Shown: positions 27,359-35,539 of the stretch, piece after piece
How the letters are laid out: each line of letters begins with the position of its first letter
Position numbering within the stretch: the first letter of the stretch is position 1
Assembly (NCBI GenBank): GCA_040757085.1
Contig: JBFLXJ010000024.1
Span: 43,946 to 107,945 of the forward strand
Direction of reading: 5' to 3'
Length of the DNA: 64,000 nt
DNA from: Bacillota bacterium
Lineage (GTDB): Bacteria; Bacillota; Sulfobacillia; JACIYH01
The notes under the pieces: generated by a model
The model's database searches: none
Seen by the model: the letters and a program-made list of their open reading frames with translations, nothing else
Told to the model about the DNA's origin: nothing
Translations under genes and position numbers: made by a program

Positions 27359-28144
27359 TCACCCCTCGTCCCGGAGGCGGCGACCGGTGAGATGGAGGAA
27401 CACCTCCTCCAGGGTGACCTCCTCCGGGTCGCCAAGCCGAGCCTTCAGGTTGCGGGGCGTATCCAGGGCCACGATGCGACCGGCGTCCATGATGGCCACC
27501 CGGTCGCACAGGCGGTCGGCCTCTTCCATGTAGTGGGTTGTGTAGAGGATGGTCATGCCCTGCTCGCGCAAGCCCTCGATGGTTGTGAAGATGTGGTTGC
27601 GGGACTGGGGATCGACGCCCACCGTCGGTTCATCCAGGAAAAGCAGTTCGGGGCGGGACATAAGGGCGATGGCCAGATTTACCCGCCGCTTCATGCCGCC
27701 CGAGAACCTGGACACGCGGTGGCGCGCCCGGTCGGCGAGGCCCACCAGCTCCAGGTTCCCCATGGCCCGGGCCCTGGCTTCCGCCCGCGTGAGGCCCTGC
27801 ATCAGACCGAAGAACATCAGGTTGTCCAGTGCGGAAAGCTCCTGGTAGAGAGCCAGCTCCTGCGGGCAAACCCCTATGTGCCGGCGCACGGCGGCAGGAT
27901 CGCCGCGAACGGAGTGCCCCGCCACGATGACGTCCCCCGACGTGGCGGGCAAGGTGGTCGCCATGATGCGGATGGTAGTGGTCTTGCCCGCACCATTGGG
28001 TCCGAGCAGGCCGAAGATCTCGCCCCTCTCGATGGTGAAGCTCACCCCGTCTACCGCCGTGATGCCGTTGAACACCTTGCGCAACTCGCGCACTTCCACA
28101 AAGACTTCGCAGCGCTCCCGCGCCTGCCCGGTTTCCCCAGCCAA
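27359..28144 (-). CDS. ABC transporter ATP-binding protein
   Basis: The TTG at 28144 with GGGGGAGGGTGG just upstream gives 261 residues; the open frame extends further but without a better start. Walker A is GPNGAGKTT, the Q-loop is VCPQELALY, the signature is SRFSGGMKRRVN, Walker B is LLFLDEPTVGVD and the switch His is in YTTHYMEEA. This is the DrrA/CcmA-like family that powers drug or lipid export together with the two permeases downstream. Confidence 0.92.
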   Translation of the reverse strand: MAGETGQARERCEVFVEVRELRKVFNGITAVDGVSFTIERGEIFGLLGPNGAGKTTTIRIMATTLPATSGDVIVAGHSVRGDPAAVRRHIGVCPQELALYQELSALDNLMFFGLMQGLTRAEARARAMGNLELVGLADRARHRVSRFSGGMKRRVNLAIALMSRPELLFLDEPTVGVDPQSRNHIFTTIEGLREQGMTILYTTHYMEEADRLCDRVAIMDAGRIVALDTPRNLKARLGDPEEVTLEEVFLHLTGRRLRDEG

Positions 28145-28624
28145 TGTCCACCCTCCCCCGGAGTCGTCTTCTCCATGCGAGACCCTTCCAACCAAGTCCT
28201 GCCTAATGCCCCCTGGGTGCTCCCAGCCCGTGCGCACCGCCGGCGGACTGACGCGGTCCCGCACGCCAAAGACCTGGCTGTCATTCATCCAGCCACAGGA
28301 AAGCAAGCAGCCTGAACTCCTCCACCGCCCACAGCAGCTCGCGCCCATCTTCCCCTCTCAGCCACGGGCTACCCCGCCACCCGCTGCCACGGCAGCTGGC
28401 CAGTGCCCCCTCTTTACGCCACCGGATTCTGGCACTCTGCTCTTCTTCCCCGCTCCGCGCTCCCGTTCCTGCCACCCCGGCACCCCGACCCCCCGAGGAG
28501 CCACGCCGAGCGAAAACGACCGTGGGAAACCGTCTTCTCAATGGGTGCCAGGCGCAAAACCGCACACTGATCCCCCGCTCAGGCCCGCGACTTGCCGGAA
28601 AAGAGCCGATGCCCGCCACCCGGC
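28145..28624 (-). other. Intergenic stretch upstream of the first ABC operon
   Basis: I see no gene, RNA or clear promoter in these 480 bases. Short Arg/Gly/Trp-rich frames on the minus strand have no recognisable pattern. Confidence 0.4.
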
Positions 28625-29468
28625 TCAACCGCAGAACGCTTCACCCCGGTAACCTGCTTCCTTGGAATAGCCCTCCCCGCCCGGGGACAGGACTTCCGCC
28701 CGCGACAATGCGGGCCAGCGAAGCGCGATCCTGGCCTCCAGGTTCCCGCCTCCAGGACGGAGGGTCACCCGAGCCACGGGACACCCGGCACAGTCAGGAC
28801 GCAGCACGCCCGCAGTCCCGGCAGACATCTCAACCCGCCTGAAGACCAGCACCAACTCCCGGGCTTCGCGATCGTACGAGCTGGCAACGAGCGGCAGCCA
28901 GTGCCCCCTGCCAGCACAGCACCCTCCCGCGGACGGAAGTCGAACGACACCCCCGCTTTCGTCAAACCCCACCTTAGCAAGCACCTGCGGCCAGCTGTCC
29001 TTGCCAAACTCGACCCGCCGGTCGCAGGGCAGGTACAGCGGACGCCGCGTCAGGCCTCTCGCCTCCGGGTCGTACACCAGCTCGTAAGGGAAATCATACG
29101 CCCCGGTATCACCGGCCGCCCCGAGCAACGAACACCGGACCACCCGGAGAAAGGTGGGCAAAGCGCGCGGTCTCCACGAACGGCACCGCCACCTCCAGCG
29201 CACCGGACGAGGAGTCCCACACCCAGTACGTCACATCATACCCGCTCTGCTGCTCGAGGAGCCACCTGCTCCCGCCGAGACACCAGGACCGCGACACCTG
29301 CTCGCGCGGGCAGTCCGCGGACCCCGCAAAACCCGGGGGCCAGAGGGGCCAGACGACCCCGGGCAACTGTTCGCCCGAACCCACCTCAGCACCACCGCGG
29401 CACCCCGCCATCCACAAAGCCGCCAGCACCAACACCCCTGCCACTACGCTTGCGACAGGCCTCTTCAC
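28625..29468 (-). pseudogene. Lipoprotein of unknown family, frameshifted (copy A)
   Basis: GTG 29468 opens a lipoprotein signal ending AALWMAGC, then GAEVGSGEQLPGVVWPLW and ~70 more residues to FVETARFAHLSP. The continuation is in another frame from about 29130 (VRCSLLGAAGDTGAYDF, LPCDRRVEFGKDSWPQVL) and ends at 28625, so one frameshift splits the gene. The second half is Cys-rich (CCAGRGH, CAGC). The first ~50 codons are duplicated at 32930-33089. I do not recognise the family. Confidence 0.55.
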
Positions 29469-29648
29469 TTCGCCAGTCCCCGCACCCTTCATACAACAAG
29501 ACGCCCCGGAACGCACCCGCGCTGCGGAACGCCCGGCTGCGGAAGCAGCAGGGCCGGACTTCACCCGGCCCACGCTTCCTTCTTCCGCAACGCCTTCTCC
29601 CGCATCCGGCCGTCCCGGTACTTCGGCCGCCAATACGGCACATCCGGC
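29324..29648. repeat. Direct repeat of ~320 bp, copy A
   Basis: From CCGCAAAACCC to CATCCGGC this stretch matches 32945-33256 with scattered substitutions and small gaps. It contains the start of the lipoprotein gene, its upstream region and the end of the small frame at 29561-29716. The two copies flank the second ABC exporter operon in the same orientation. Confidence 0.7.
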
Positions 29649-29716
29649 ACGTGCAGACCAGGTTCCACTCCGACAGCCTGCCTGGCTGAGGCACCTCCCA
29701 GCCCCGCCAGCTGCAC
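29561..29716 (-). CDS. Possible 51-residue small protein
   Basis: GTG 29716 follows AGGAGG with about eight bases' spacing and opens a short frame ending in a basic stretch (PYWRPKYRDGRMREKALRKK). There is no family match by eye. The corresponding stretch in repeat copy B is not open, so if this is a gene only copy A is intact. Confidence 0.35.
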   Translation of the reverse strand: MQLAGLGGASARQAVGVEPGLHVPDVPYWRPKYRDGRMREKALRKKEAWAG

Positions 29717-29848
29717 ATCCGGAGCCTCCTGGGGATGTACCTGCCCTCGCGGCTACAACGCTTCCCCGGTCACGCCGGTTCAACCCCACCACCCGTGCTT
29801 TTCCGAAAGGCTACCCACCGAACTCCGCCCCCGCAACAAAACACCAGG

Positions 29849-30031
29849 TCACTCTTCCAGCAACCGCGCCAGGGCCTCCAGCACCCTCCTGTCCAGCGGC
29901 TTGTTGGCCAAGCCGCGCTCGGGTGACACCGGGACCCCCGCCCGGAACCCTGCCCCGGCCACCACCACCGCCTCCACGTCCCTCAGCGGCAAAGCGTGAT
30001 ACTCTCCGGAATCCCGCAGCCACACCTTCAC
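29849..30031 (-). CDS. 60-residue protein coupled to an ABC permease gene
   Basis: The GTG at 30031 overlaps the permease stop (GTGA), so it is very likely translated by coupling. The product is MKVWLRDSGEYHALPLRDVE followed by a Val/Gly-rich strand and a C-terminal helix (RRVLEALARLLEE). No membrane segment is present. It is the last gene of the GntR-ABC operon and could be an accessory or regulatory subunit; I know no family for it. Confidence 0.6.
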   Translation of the reverse strand: MKVWLRDSGEYHALPLRDVEAVVVAGAGFRAGVPVSPERGLANKPLDRRVLEALARLLEE

Positions 30032-30705
30032 GGTATCCAGGTCCCGCCCGGCAATTCCCTATGCGCGAATGTCCACGCAGAATAGGCCCAGCTGGCCGCG
30101 TACAAGAGCAGCACGGAGCAAGCGACTAAAGCCACGGCTGTTGTGGCGTGGATGCGGAGCCAGGCGGCGGCGCCGGCCACGACTGCAGCCAGGAGGCTGT
30201 ACCCCGGCCTGTCCTTCAGTGCCCATCCAAGTAGCGACAACAGGCAGATCAGGAAGAAGACGTAGCGGAACCAGGTGGATGCAGCCCGGTAACCGGAGCG
30301 AAAATGCACGGCGTTAAAGAGGGAGGTGAAGGACAGGCCGGCTCCCGCGCCCAGCCCAACCGCCACCGGCCAGGTCCCTCCGGCGAGGCACGACAGGGGG
30401 AGGACGGCGAGTGCGCTGAAGGCAAGGGTCACCAAAGCGGTGGAAAGGTACCTGGCCCCCACGATATGCTGGGGCGGTAGGGGAAGCGCGCGCAGGAAAC
30501 TCCACATATCTCTCTTTTCGTCCTGGTAGGCATTCTGCTCGGCGAACCCCCACGCTGCCGTCCCGATGAGCAGGACGGGGATACCGTTCGCCGCCTGCTC
30601 CCCCATGGCGAGCGACAGCAGCGTCAAAAGCAGCACCGCGCCGCCAGCGAGGCCGACGAGGGTGCGCTTTTGGTTGGTGATGTCGAGGACTACAAGCGGG
30701 ATCAT
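30028..30705 (-). CDS. ABC-2 type permease, small six-helix form
   Basis: The product has 225 residues and six hydrophobic segments. AYQDEKRDMWSFLRALPLPP and IVGARYLSTALV are the ABC2_membrane_5 (YtrC/D-like) pattern. ATG 30705 overlaps the ATPase stop (ATGA). It is paralogous to the permease at 31699-32364 (shared LRALP.PP, IVGAR, SGYRAASTWFRYVF), so the transporter has two related membrane subunits. Confidence 0.85.
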   Translation of the reverse strand: MIPLVVLDITNQKRTLVGLAGGAVLLLTLLSLAMGEQAANGIPVLLIGTAAWGFAEQNAYQDEKRDMWSFLRALPLPPQHIVGARYLSTALVTLAFSALAVLPLSCLAGGTWPVAVGLGAGAGLSFTSLFNAVHFRSGYRAASTWFRYVFFLICLLSLLGWALKDRPGYSLLAAVVAGAAAWLRIHATTAVALVACSVLLLYAASWAYSAWTFAHRELPGGTWIP

Positions 30706-31622
30706 GCCGGTGCTCCTGCACGGTTGTGGCCCCGAACCAGGTAGCGGAAGGCATCCTCCAGGCCCAGGGCGGCTGTGTCGACCGGGCCCGCGGCGAGTTT
30801 GGCGATGGCCGCGGCCAGCCCGTCATCGTAGGACCCGGTGACGCCCACGAAGTGGACCCCCTGCCACCTGGTCTCCACGAAATGTTCCTCGAGGCGTCGG
30901 AGTGCCTCCCGAGGAGCGTCTTCGCGGACCCGGAAGGTGACCCGCTTCCACCGCTCCGCGAGCAGATCCCTCGGCTCGGAGGCCACGATGCGCCCCCGGT
31001 CGATAACGGTGACGAAGTCGGCGATGGATTCCAGGTCGGAAACGATGTGGGTGGAGAAGAGGACGGACCGATCCCCGTCCGCCACCACGTCGCGGAGGGC
31101 GTCCACCACCTCGTGACGGATCAACGGGTCGAGGCCCGACGTGGGTTCGTCCAGGATGAGCAGCCGGGGGCGATGCGCCATGGCGGCGGCCAGGGCCAGC
31201 TTGGTGCGCGTCCCCTTCGACAGGGTGCGGGCCGGTTTCCCCAGGGGTACTTCGAAGCGCTTGAGGTAGCGGCGGTAGAGGGAAGCATCCCAGGTGGGGA
31301 AATAGCGGGCCAGGAAGCTCCCCAGCCATTCGGCGGTGGCGGTCTCGGGCAGGGGTGCCCGCTCGCCCAGGTAACCCACCTGTTGTTTGATGGTGACCTC
31401 GTCGGTCCTGCTGTCCAGCCCGAACACCCGGATGGTGCCCGAATGGGGCCGCAGCAGGTTCAGGATGAGCTTCACGGTAGTGGTCTTGCCGGCTCCGTTC
31501 GGTCCGATGAACCCCATGACGTATCCGGGTTCCAGGGAGAAGCTCACCCTGTCCAGGCGGAACCCCGGGAACTCCCGCGTCACCCCTTCCAGCCACAGGA
31601 TCTGACCGTCCGCTTGCTTCAC
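30702..31622 (-). CDS. ABC transporter ATP-binding protein (YtrB-like)
   Basis: GTG 31622 lies about ten bases after GGAGG and gives MKQADGQILWLEG; TTG 31631 is too close to that site. The 306-residue product has Walker A GPNGAGKTT, a degenerate signature TLSKGTRTKLAL, Walker B LLILDEPTSGLD and the switch His in FSTHIVSD. The extended C-terminal domain (~220-306) is typical of GntR-linked YtrB/BcrA relatives. It drives the two flanking permeases. Confidence 0.9.
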   Translation of the reverse strand: MKQADGQILWLEGVTREFPGFRLDRVSFSLEPGYVMGFIGPNGAGKTTTVKLILNLLRPHSGTIRVFGLDSRTDEVTIKQQVGYLGERAPLPETATAEWLGSFLARYFPTWDASLYRRYLKRFEVPLGKPARTLSKGTRTKLALAAAMAHRPRLLILDEPTSGLDPLIRHEVVDALRDVVADGDRSVLFSTHIVSDLESIADFVTVIDRGRIVASEPRDLLAERWKRVTFRVREDAPREALRRLEEHFVETRWQGVHFVGVTGSYDDGLAAAIAKLAAGPVDTAALGLEDAFRYLVRGHNRAGAPA

Positions 31623-31698
31623 CGTCACCAACCTCCTTCAGGAGCGACCGTTGCCGGGAGGGGGACTGCTGAGCGCCCCCCGTTGTTTCCCAGGCGCG

Positions 31699-32364
31699 TC
31701 AGGTGAGTTCCTTGCGGGCAAATGCCGCGCAGGCGTAGCCCCAGGCACCCAGGTAGAAGAGTAGGATCAGGGCAGCAGCCAGGACAGCGCCCGCCGCGGG
31801 ATGGGCCGCCAGCCACGTTACGCCGGCAATCAGGTGGGCCGCCATCCTTTCGGCCAGGGGGTTGTCCTTGAGCCGTGCCCACGGCACCAGAACGGGGATG
31901 AAGAAGACGAGGAAGACATAGCGGAACCATGTGGACGCCGCCCGGTACCCGAAGCGGTAGTACACGACCTGGAACAGGGCGGTCATCATCATGCCCATAG
32001 CGACTCCGATGGCGATGGCCCAGCACCACGACCTCGCGTTGGGGGTCGCCAGGAGCGGCAGGGGGGAGGCGACCAGCAGAGCGAACAGAAAGACCACCAG
32101 GGCACTGGAGATGAACCGGGCCCCTACTATCTGAGCCGGGGGGATGGGCAGCGCTCGCAGGAAGACCCACATCTCGGATTTGTCGTCTTCGTATGCCGCT
32201 CGCACGGCATAGGTCCATGCCCCCATGCCGATGACGACGGGCGGGATGCCCGGGAACCCTTCCTCCATCGTCATGAAGACCGCCGCGACCACCGCCAGGA
32301 CAGGCAGCTGGGCGAACAGGGAGCGCCTCTGGAGGGTGAGGTCGCAAAGAGCGAGCCGGATCAT
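31699..32364 (-). CDS. ABC-2 type permease, small six-helix form
   Basis: The product has 221 residues from ATG 32364, six bases after the GntR gene. Landmarks shared with its paralogue are YEDDKSEMWVFLRALPIPP, IVGARFISSALVV and FGYRAASTWFRYVF. It is part of the gntR-permease-ATPase-permease operon. Confidence 0.85.
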   Translation of the reverse strand: MIRLALCDLTLQRRSLFAQLPVLAVVAAVFMTMEEGFPGIPPVVIGMGAWTYAVRAAYEDDKSEMWVFLRALPIPPAQIVGARFISSALVVFLFALLVASPLPLLATPNARSWCWAIAIGVAMGMMMTALFQVVYYRFGYRAASTWFRYVFLVFFIPVLVPWARLKDNPLAERMAAHLIAGVTWLAAHPAAGAVLAAALILLFYLGAWGYACAAFARKELT

Positions 32365-32370
32365 GCCTCC

Positions 32371-32811
32371 CTACCTCCGATCCTTCCCGGTGCCGGGCAC
32401 CCCGGTTTCCCGCTCGCCATCGGCGGTGCACACTTCCGGGTTGTCCGCGGCGGCGACCGCCCGCACCAGGTCTACCAGTTCCTGCGGGGGTACTCCCAGT
32501 TCGCGGGCCCGTGCTGCCAACCTTTCCAGTTCTTCGCGCAGCATACCCATGGCCATCTCCCTCCTGCGCTGACCGGAGATCTGAGCCACGAAGGTGCCCA
32601 GGCCGGGTCGCGTGGTGATCAACCCCTCTCTCTCGAGTTCCAGGTAGGCGCGCCGCGTGGTGATGACGCTGGCGGAGATGTCGGCGGCTAGCTGGCGCAC
32701 GGAAGGCAAGAGGGTACCGGGCGGCAGATCCCCGCTCAGGATGCGGGCCCTGATCTGCTCGACCACCTGCCGGTACAGGGGCTGGGGATTGGTCTGGGAA
32801 ACAAAGATCAA
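32371..32811 (-). CDS. GntR-family regulator, YtrA subfamily
   Basis: TTG 32811 has GGGAGG nine bases upstream and gives 146 residues. The N-terminal winged helix is classic GntR (PLYRQVVEQIRARILSGDL, LPSVRQLAADISASVITTRR, LEREGLITTRPGLGTFV). The effector domain is the short helical YtrA type, ending in a long helix (MAMGMLREELERLAARAREL). It heads the ABC operon and probably represses it from the operator described upstream; YtrA-type regulators usually respond to envelope-acting compounds. Confidence 0.9.
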   Translation of the reverse strand: MIFVSQTNPQPLYRQVVEQIRARILSGDLPPGTLLPSVRQLAADISASVITTRRAYLELEREGLITTRPGLGTFVAQISGQRRREMAMGMLREELERLAARARELGVPPQELVDLVRAVAAADNPEVCTADGERETGVPGTGKDRR

Positions 32812-32855
32812 GCGCAGTGCCTCCCGGCACGAAGACCTATGTCGGCCGAAGGTCT

Positions 32856-32874
32856 GTACATAACGGACATACAC
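32856..32874. promoter_or_regulatory. Candidate GntR operator
   Basis: TGTACATAACGGACATACA is a near-palindrome with TGTA...TACA ends, the form expected for YtrA-type regulators. It overlaps the predicted transcription start of the gntR-ABC operon (just downstream of the -10 box), consistent with autorepression. Confidence 0.55.
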
Positions 32875-32875
32875 A

Positions 32876-32904
32876 GTATAACCGAAACGGGGCACGCTCG
32901 CAAG
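32876..32904 (-). promoter_or_regulatory. Sigma-A-type promoter of the gntR-ABC operon
   Basis: On the minus strand TTGCGA (32904-32899) and TATACT (32881-32876) are 17 bases apart, giving a start near 32869, about 58 bases before the TTG of the gntR gene. Confidence 0.7.
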
Positions 32905-32929
32905 GGGGGTAACGGTGGCACCAGGCGCA

Positions 32930-33089
32930 GGCGTTCCGCCACTCCCGCAAAACCCGGGGGCCAGAGGGGCCAGACGACCCCAGGCAACCGCTCGCCCGAA
33001 CCCACCTCCGCACCACCGCGGCACCCCGCCAGCCACAGGGCCGCCAGCGCCAGCACCACTACCGCCACGCCTGCGACAAGCTTATTCAC
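32930..33089 (-). pseudogene. Lipoprotein N-terminal remnant (copy B)
   Basis: GTG 33089 opens a lipoprotein signal (LALAALWLAGC) followed by GAEVGSGERLPGVVWPLW and PPGFAG, nearly identical to copy A at 29468. After about 53 codons the similarity ends, and the frame runs into the gntR promoter region. Only the start of the gene was duplicated or retained. Confidence 0.6.
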
Positions 33090-33256
33090 TTCGCCAGCCC
33101 CCTTCCGCACCCTCCATACAACAAGACGCCCCGGGCCGCACCCACGCTGCAGGACACCCGCCCGCAGAAACAGCAGGGCCGGGCTCCACCCGGCCCACAC
33201 CCTCTCTTACACCCGGGCATCCCAGCACTCCTGCCGCCAACGCCGGCACATCCGGC
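32945..33256. repeat. Direct repeat of ~320 bp, copy B
   Basis: This is the second copy of 29324-29648, ending at CATCCGGC. It lies directly upstream of the gntR-ABC operon, while copy A lies downstream of it. Confidence 0.7.
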
Positions 33257-33866
33257 TTGACCAGCACTGGCCGAGTAGGATCCCACCAGCAGCGCGCAAC
33301 CGAACGGCGGGAAGACCCGGCCAGCACGCGGGAGACGCCCAGGCGGGTCAACACAACCAGCAGGACGCCCCGCCCATCCTGGACCCGGAAGACCCGGCAC
33401 TCAAGCGAGGCACGAATCACAAGCCGAACCCGCTGCCCGGCAGAACCGGGACAGGAGAGACCGTCCACCAGACCCCAACAACGAGGACGCGTTCAAGTCG
33501 GGGCCGATACCCGGCGGGGGCAGGAGCACATGCCCCGCGACCGCGTACAAGGCGGGAGGAAAACTCCCGATCTAGCCCACCGGCACGGTCGACAGCACCT
33601 CACGCACGGCGCCAACAACGTCCGCCCGCACCGAGCCCACTCCGCCGAAACGTCCCTCCGAGCGCTCCTCGAAGATAGAGCGGACGCAACCAGCCCGAGC
33701 GACCCGAGGCGTCCGCCCGGACACCCACTGCCCCAGACCAGGGCGGAGCCGCCTGCACTGCCGGCTCAGCCCTCGCCCCGGGACAGAGCGAGCCGCCGCG
33801 GCTCCCGCCTCCGCCCGCTCGACAGCCCGGGTGCAGGCCAGCCGCCGGACAGGCGCAGAACCAGCT
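33257..33866 (-). other. Stretch without a recognisable gene
   Basis: 610 bases of GC-rich sequence. One minus-strand frame around 33300-33440 (VRLVIRASLECRVFRVQDG, VLLVVLTRLGVSRVL) looks protein-like but has no clear start and no family. The rest gives nothing. Confidence 0.35.
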
Positions 33867-34490
33867 TCACCTCGGCCGGTACCCGCACAGCCGCGAGTTC
33901 GGGCAGTACCACGCCCCGCCCCGCGCGTCCCGCCACTCCAGCACCGACCCGCAGGAAGAACAAACCCTCAACTTCGGGCCGAAGAGCGCCGCCAGAAGCC
34001 CCTTGCTCTTCTGTCCTTCCGCCGCCTCCTGGCCCACCTGGACAACCACAGAGGCCGGGACCAGATTGCGGCACTGCGGATAGCTCGAACACCCCCAGGC
34101 CAGACCCGTCCGATTCTTCAGCAGGACCATCTTCGACCCGCAGAAAGCACACCGGTATCCCCGCAAATCTGGGTCGAACCGCACCCGCTCCTTCAACGGC
34201 ACCATTTCCTTCGGGTCGATGCCGTACCTCGCGTACACGTCCAGCTCGGCCGGCACGTGGTACCGGAGCAGCCTGCCCACCAGCTCCCCTGCAGGACCGC
34301 ACGGCGCCGCGGGCAGCCGCCGACGCTCCTCGATAAACGCGCGCAGCCGGTCCACGCGCACGAGATGATACCCCAACTCGGGCCGGTACCCCTCCACCAC
34401 CACCTCGGGCCGGGGAAGCACCACAACTGAAACGAGCGACGGCAGCGGAACCACACCCAAGTCGCGGAGCACGTCAACGAGCACCACCAT
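33867..34490 (-). CDS. NERD-like protein with zinc ribbons, N-terminally truncated
   Basis: The frame resembles the last part of a nuclease-related (NERD) domain (VVVLPRPEVVVEGYRPELG, VRVDRLRAFIEE), followed by two zinc ribbons of the topoisomerase I type: C-AFC...C-x6-C (RCAFCGSKMVLLKNR, YPQCRN) and CSSC...C-x5-C (VCSSCGSVLEW, CPNSRLC). The catalytic N-terminal half of NERD is missing; directly upstream is a transposase scrap on the other strand. The gene was probably cut by an insertion and is likely inactive. Confidence 0.6.
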   Translation of the reverse strand: MVVLVDVLRDLGVVPLPSLVSVVVLPRPEVVVEGYRPELGYHLVRVDRLRAFIEERRRLPAAPCGPAGELVGRLLRYHVPAELDVYARYGIDPKEMVPLKERVRFDPDLRGYRCAFCGSKMVLLKNRTGLAWGCSSYPQCRNLVPASVVVQVGQEAAEGQKSKGLLAALFGPKLRVCSSCGSVLEWRDARGGAWYCPNSRLCGYRPR

Positions 34491-34513
34491 GTGCCTCTCG
34501 TTCTGCTCCGCGG

Positions 34514-34860
34514 GGTTATCACTACAACGCCGACCGGGTGAGGGCCCACGTGCTCATCTGCGTTCTGGCCTACCTCTTCGAGCAGTGGTTCGAGGTGCTC
34601 TCCCGCAGGAGGGTGGCAGCCGAGGTGGCTCGGGCGGAAGCGATCCCCGACGCGGAGCAAAGGGAGCAGGCCTGGAACGGGCCAGGGCTTCTCTGCGCAC
34701 CGGGCGCCGGATGGTGGAGATCCTGGATCGGATCAAGGCGGTGGAGCAGGTCTTTGCGGGGAAGCGGGTGGTCAGCGTGACCCGGCCGGGGCCCGAGCAG
34801 AGGGAGGTCCTCTCCATCCTGGGGGTGACACCGCCGCCAACGCTCCTGTTACCCAACTGA
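34514..34860 (+). pseudogene. DDE transposase 3' remnant (IS1634/IS4-type)
   Basis: YNADRVRAHVLICVLAYLFE is the C-terminal segment of IS1634/IS4-superfamily transposases. After about 55 codons the frame shifts, and RRMVEILDRIKAVEQVFAG to the stop at 34860 completes the C terminus. The rest of the transposase is absent. It abuts the truncated NERD-like gene. Confidence 0.65.
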
Positions 34861-34981
34861 TCCCCCAGCTTCCAACACCTGATCCTGCCATTTCCAGCCG
34901 GACGGGTCCGTGGTGAGAAACATCCCCTGCGGACCCGCTTCATTTCAAGCCCGGTGTTCAAGTTGGGTTCAGGGGTGTGAT

Positions 34982-35539
34982 ATGATGGGCGGGGGTGAGG
35001 GGGTGAGGGTGTACCGACCGAGCAGGTCGTGGGGCCGGGTGTGGCTGGGCGTTCCGGGAGCGGTCCTGCTGCTGGAGGGGGTGGGCCAGACGGTGTGGGC
35101 GGTCGGCGTCCCGGGGGACATGCCGGGGCCGGCGCGGGTCGTGGTCCTCCTGACCGGCCTGTTGGCGGTGGGCGTGGGAGGGGCATTCCTGCTCATGGCC
35201 GTGTGGATGTCCAGCATGCGGTACGAACTGGACGACCGCCGCCTGCTCCTCCGCTGCGGTCCCTTCCGGTATGCGGTTTCCCTGCCGGAAGTCCGGCGGG
35301 TTGTCAAGCGGGACCTGGCCTTTTCCCCCTGGTCCAGCCTGCGTCTGCCCGGTTTTGCCCTGGGAGAGGTTATCTACGCCGACGCGGGCAGGGTGGTGAT
35401 GTGCGCCACCCGGGCCCTGAAGGGGATCATCCTGCTGGAGACAGAGCGTCGCAAGTACGGGATCACCCCCGCGGACGAGGAGGCATTCCTGGCCGATCTC
35501 GGGCGGCGACTCGACCGCCTCGGGGGCGGAGAGGCGTGA
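34982..35539 (+). CDS. Membrane protein with bacterial PH-like domain
   Basis: This 185-residue protein has two TM helices (VWLGVPGAVLLLEGVGQTVW, VVLLTGLLAVGVGGAFLLM) and then a bPH-type domain (YELDDRRLLLRCGPFRYAVSL, ITPADEEAFLADL). ATG 34982 is used; GTG 35003 (MRVYRPSRS) with GGGGGTGAGG upstream is as likely. It overlaps the PrsW-like gene by one base, suggesting the two act together in the membrane. Confidence 0.72.
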   Translation: MMGGGEGVRVYRPSRSWGRVWLGVPGAVLLLEGVGQTVWAVGVPGDMPGPARVVVLLTGLLAVGVGGAFLLMAVWMSSMRYELDDRRLLLRCGPFRYAVSLPEVRRVVKRDLAFSPWSSLRLPGFALGEVIYADAGRVVMCATRALKGIILLETERRKYGITPADEEAFLADLGRRLDRLGGGEA

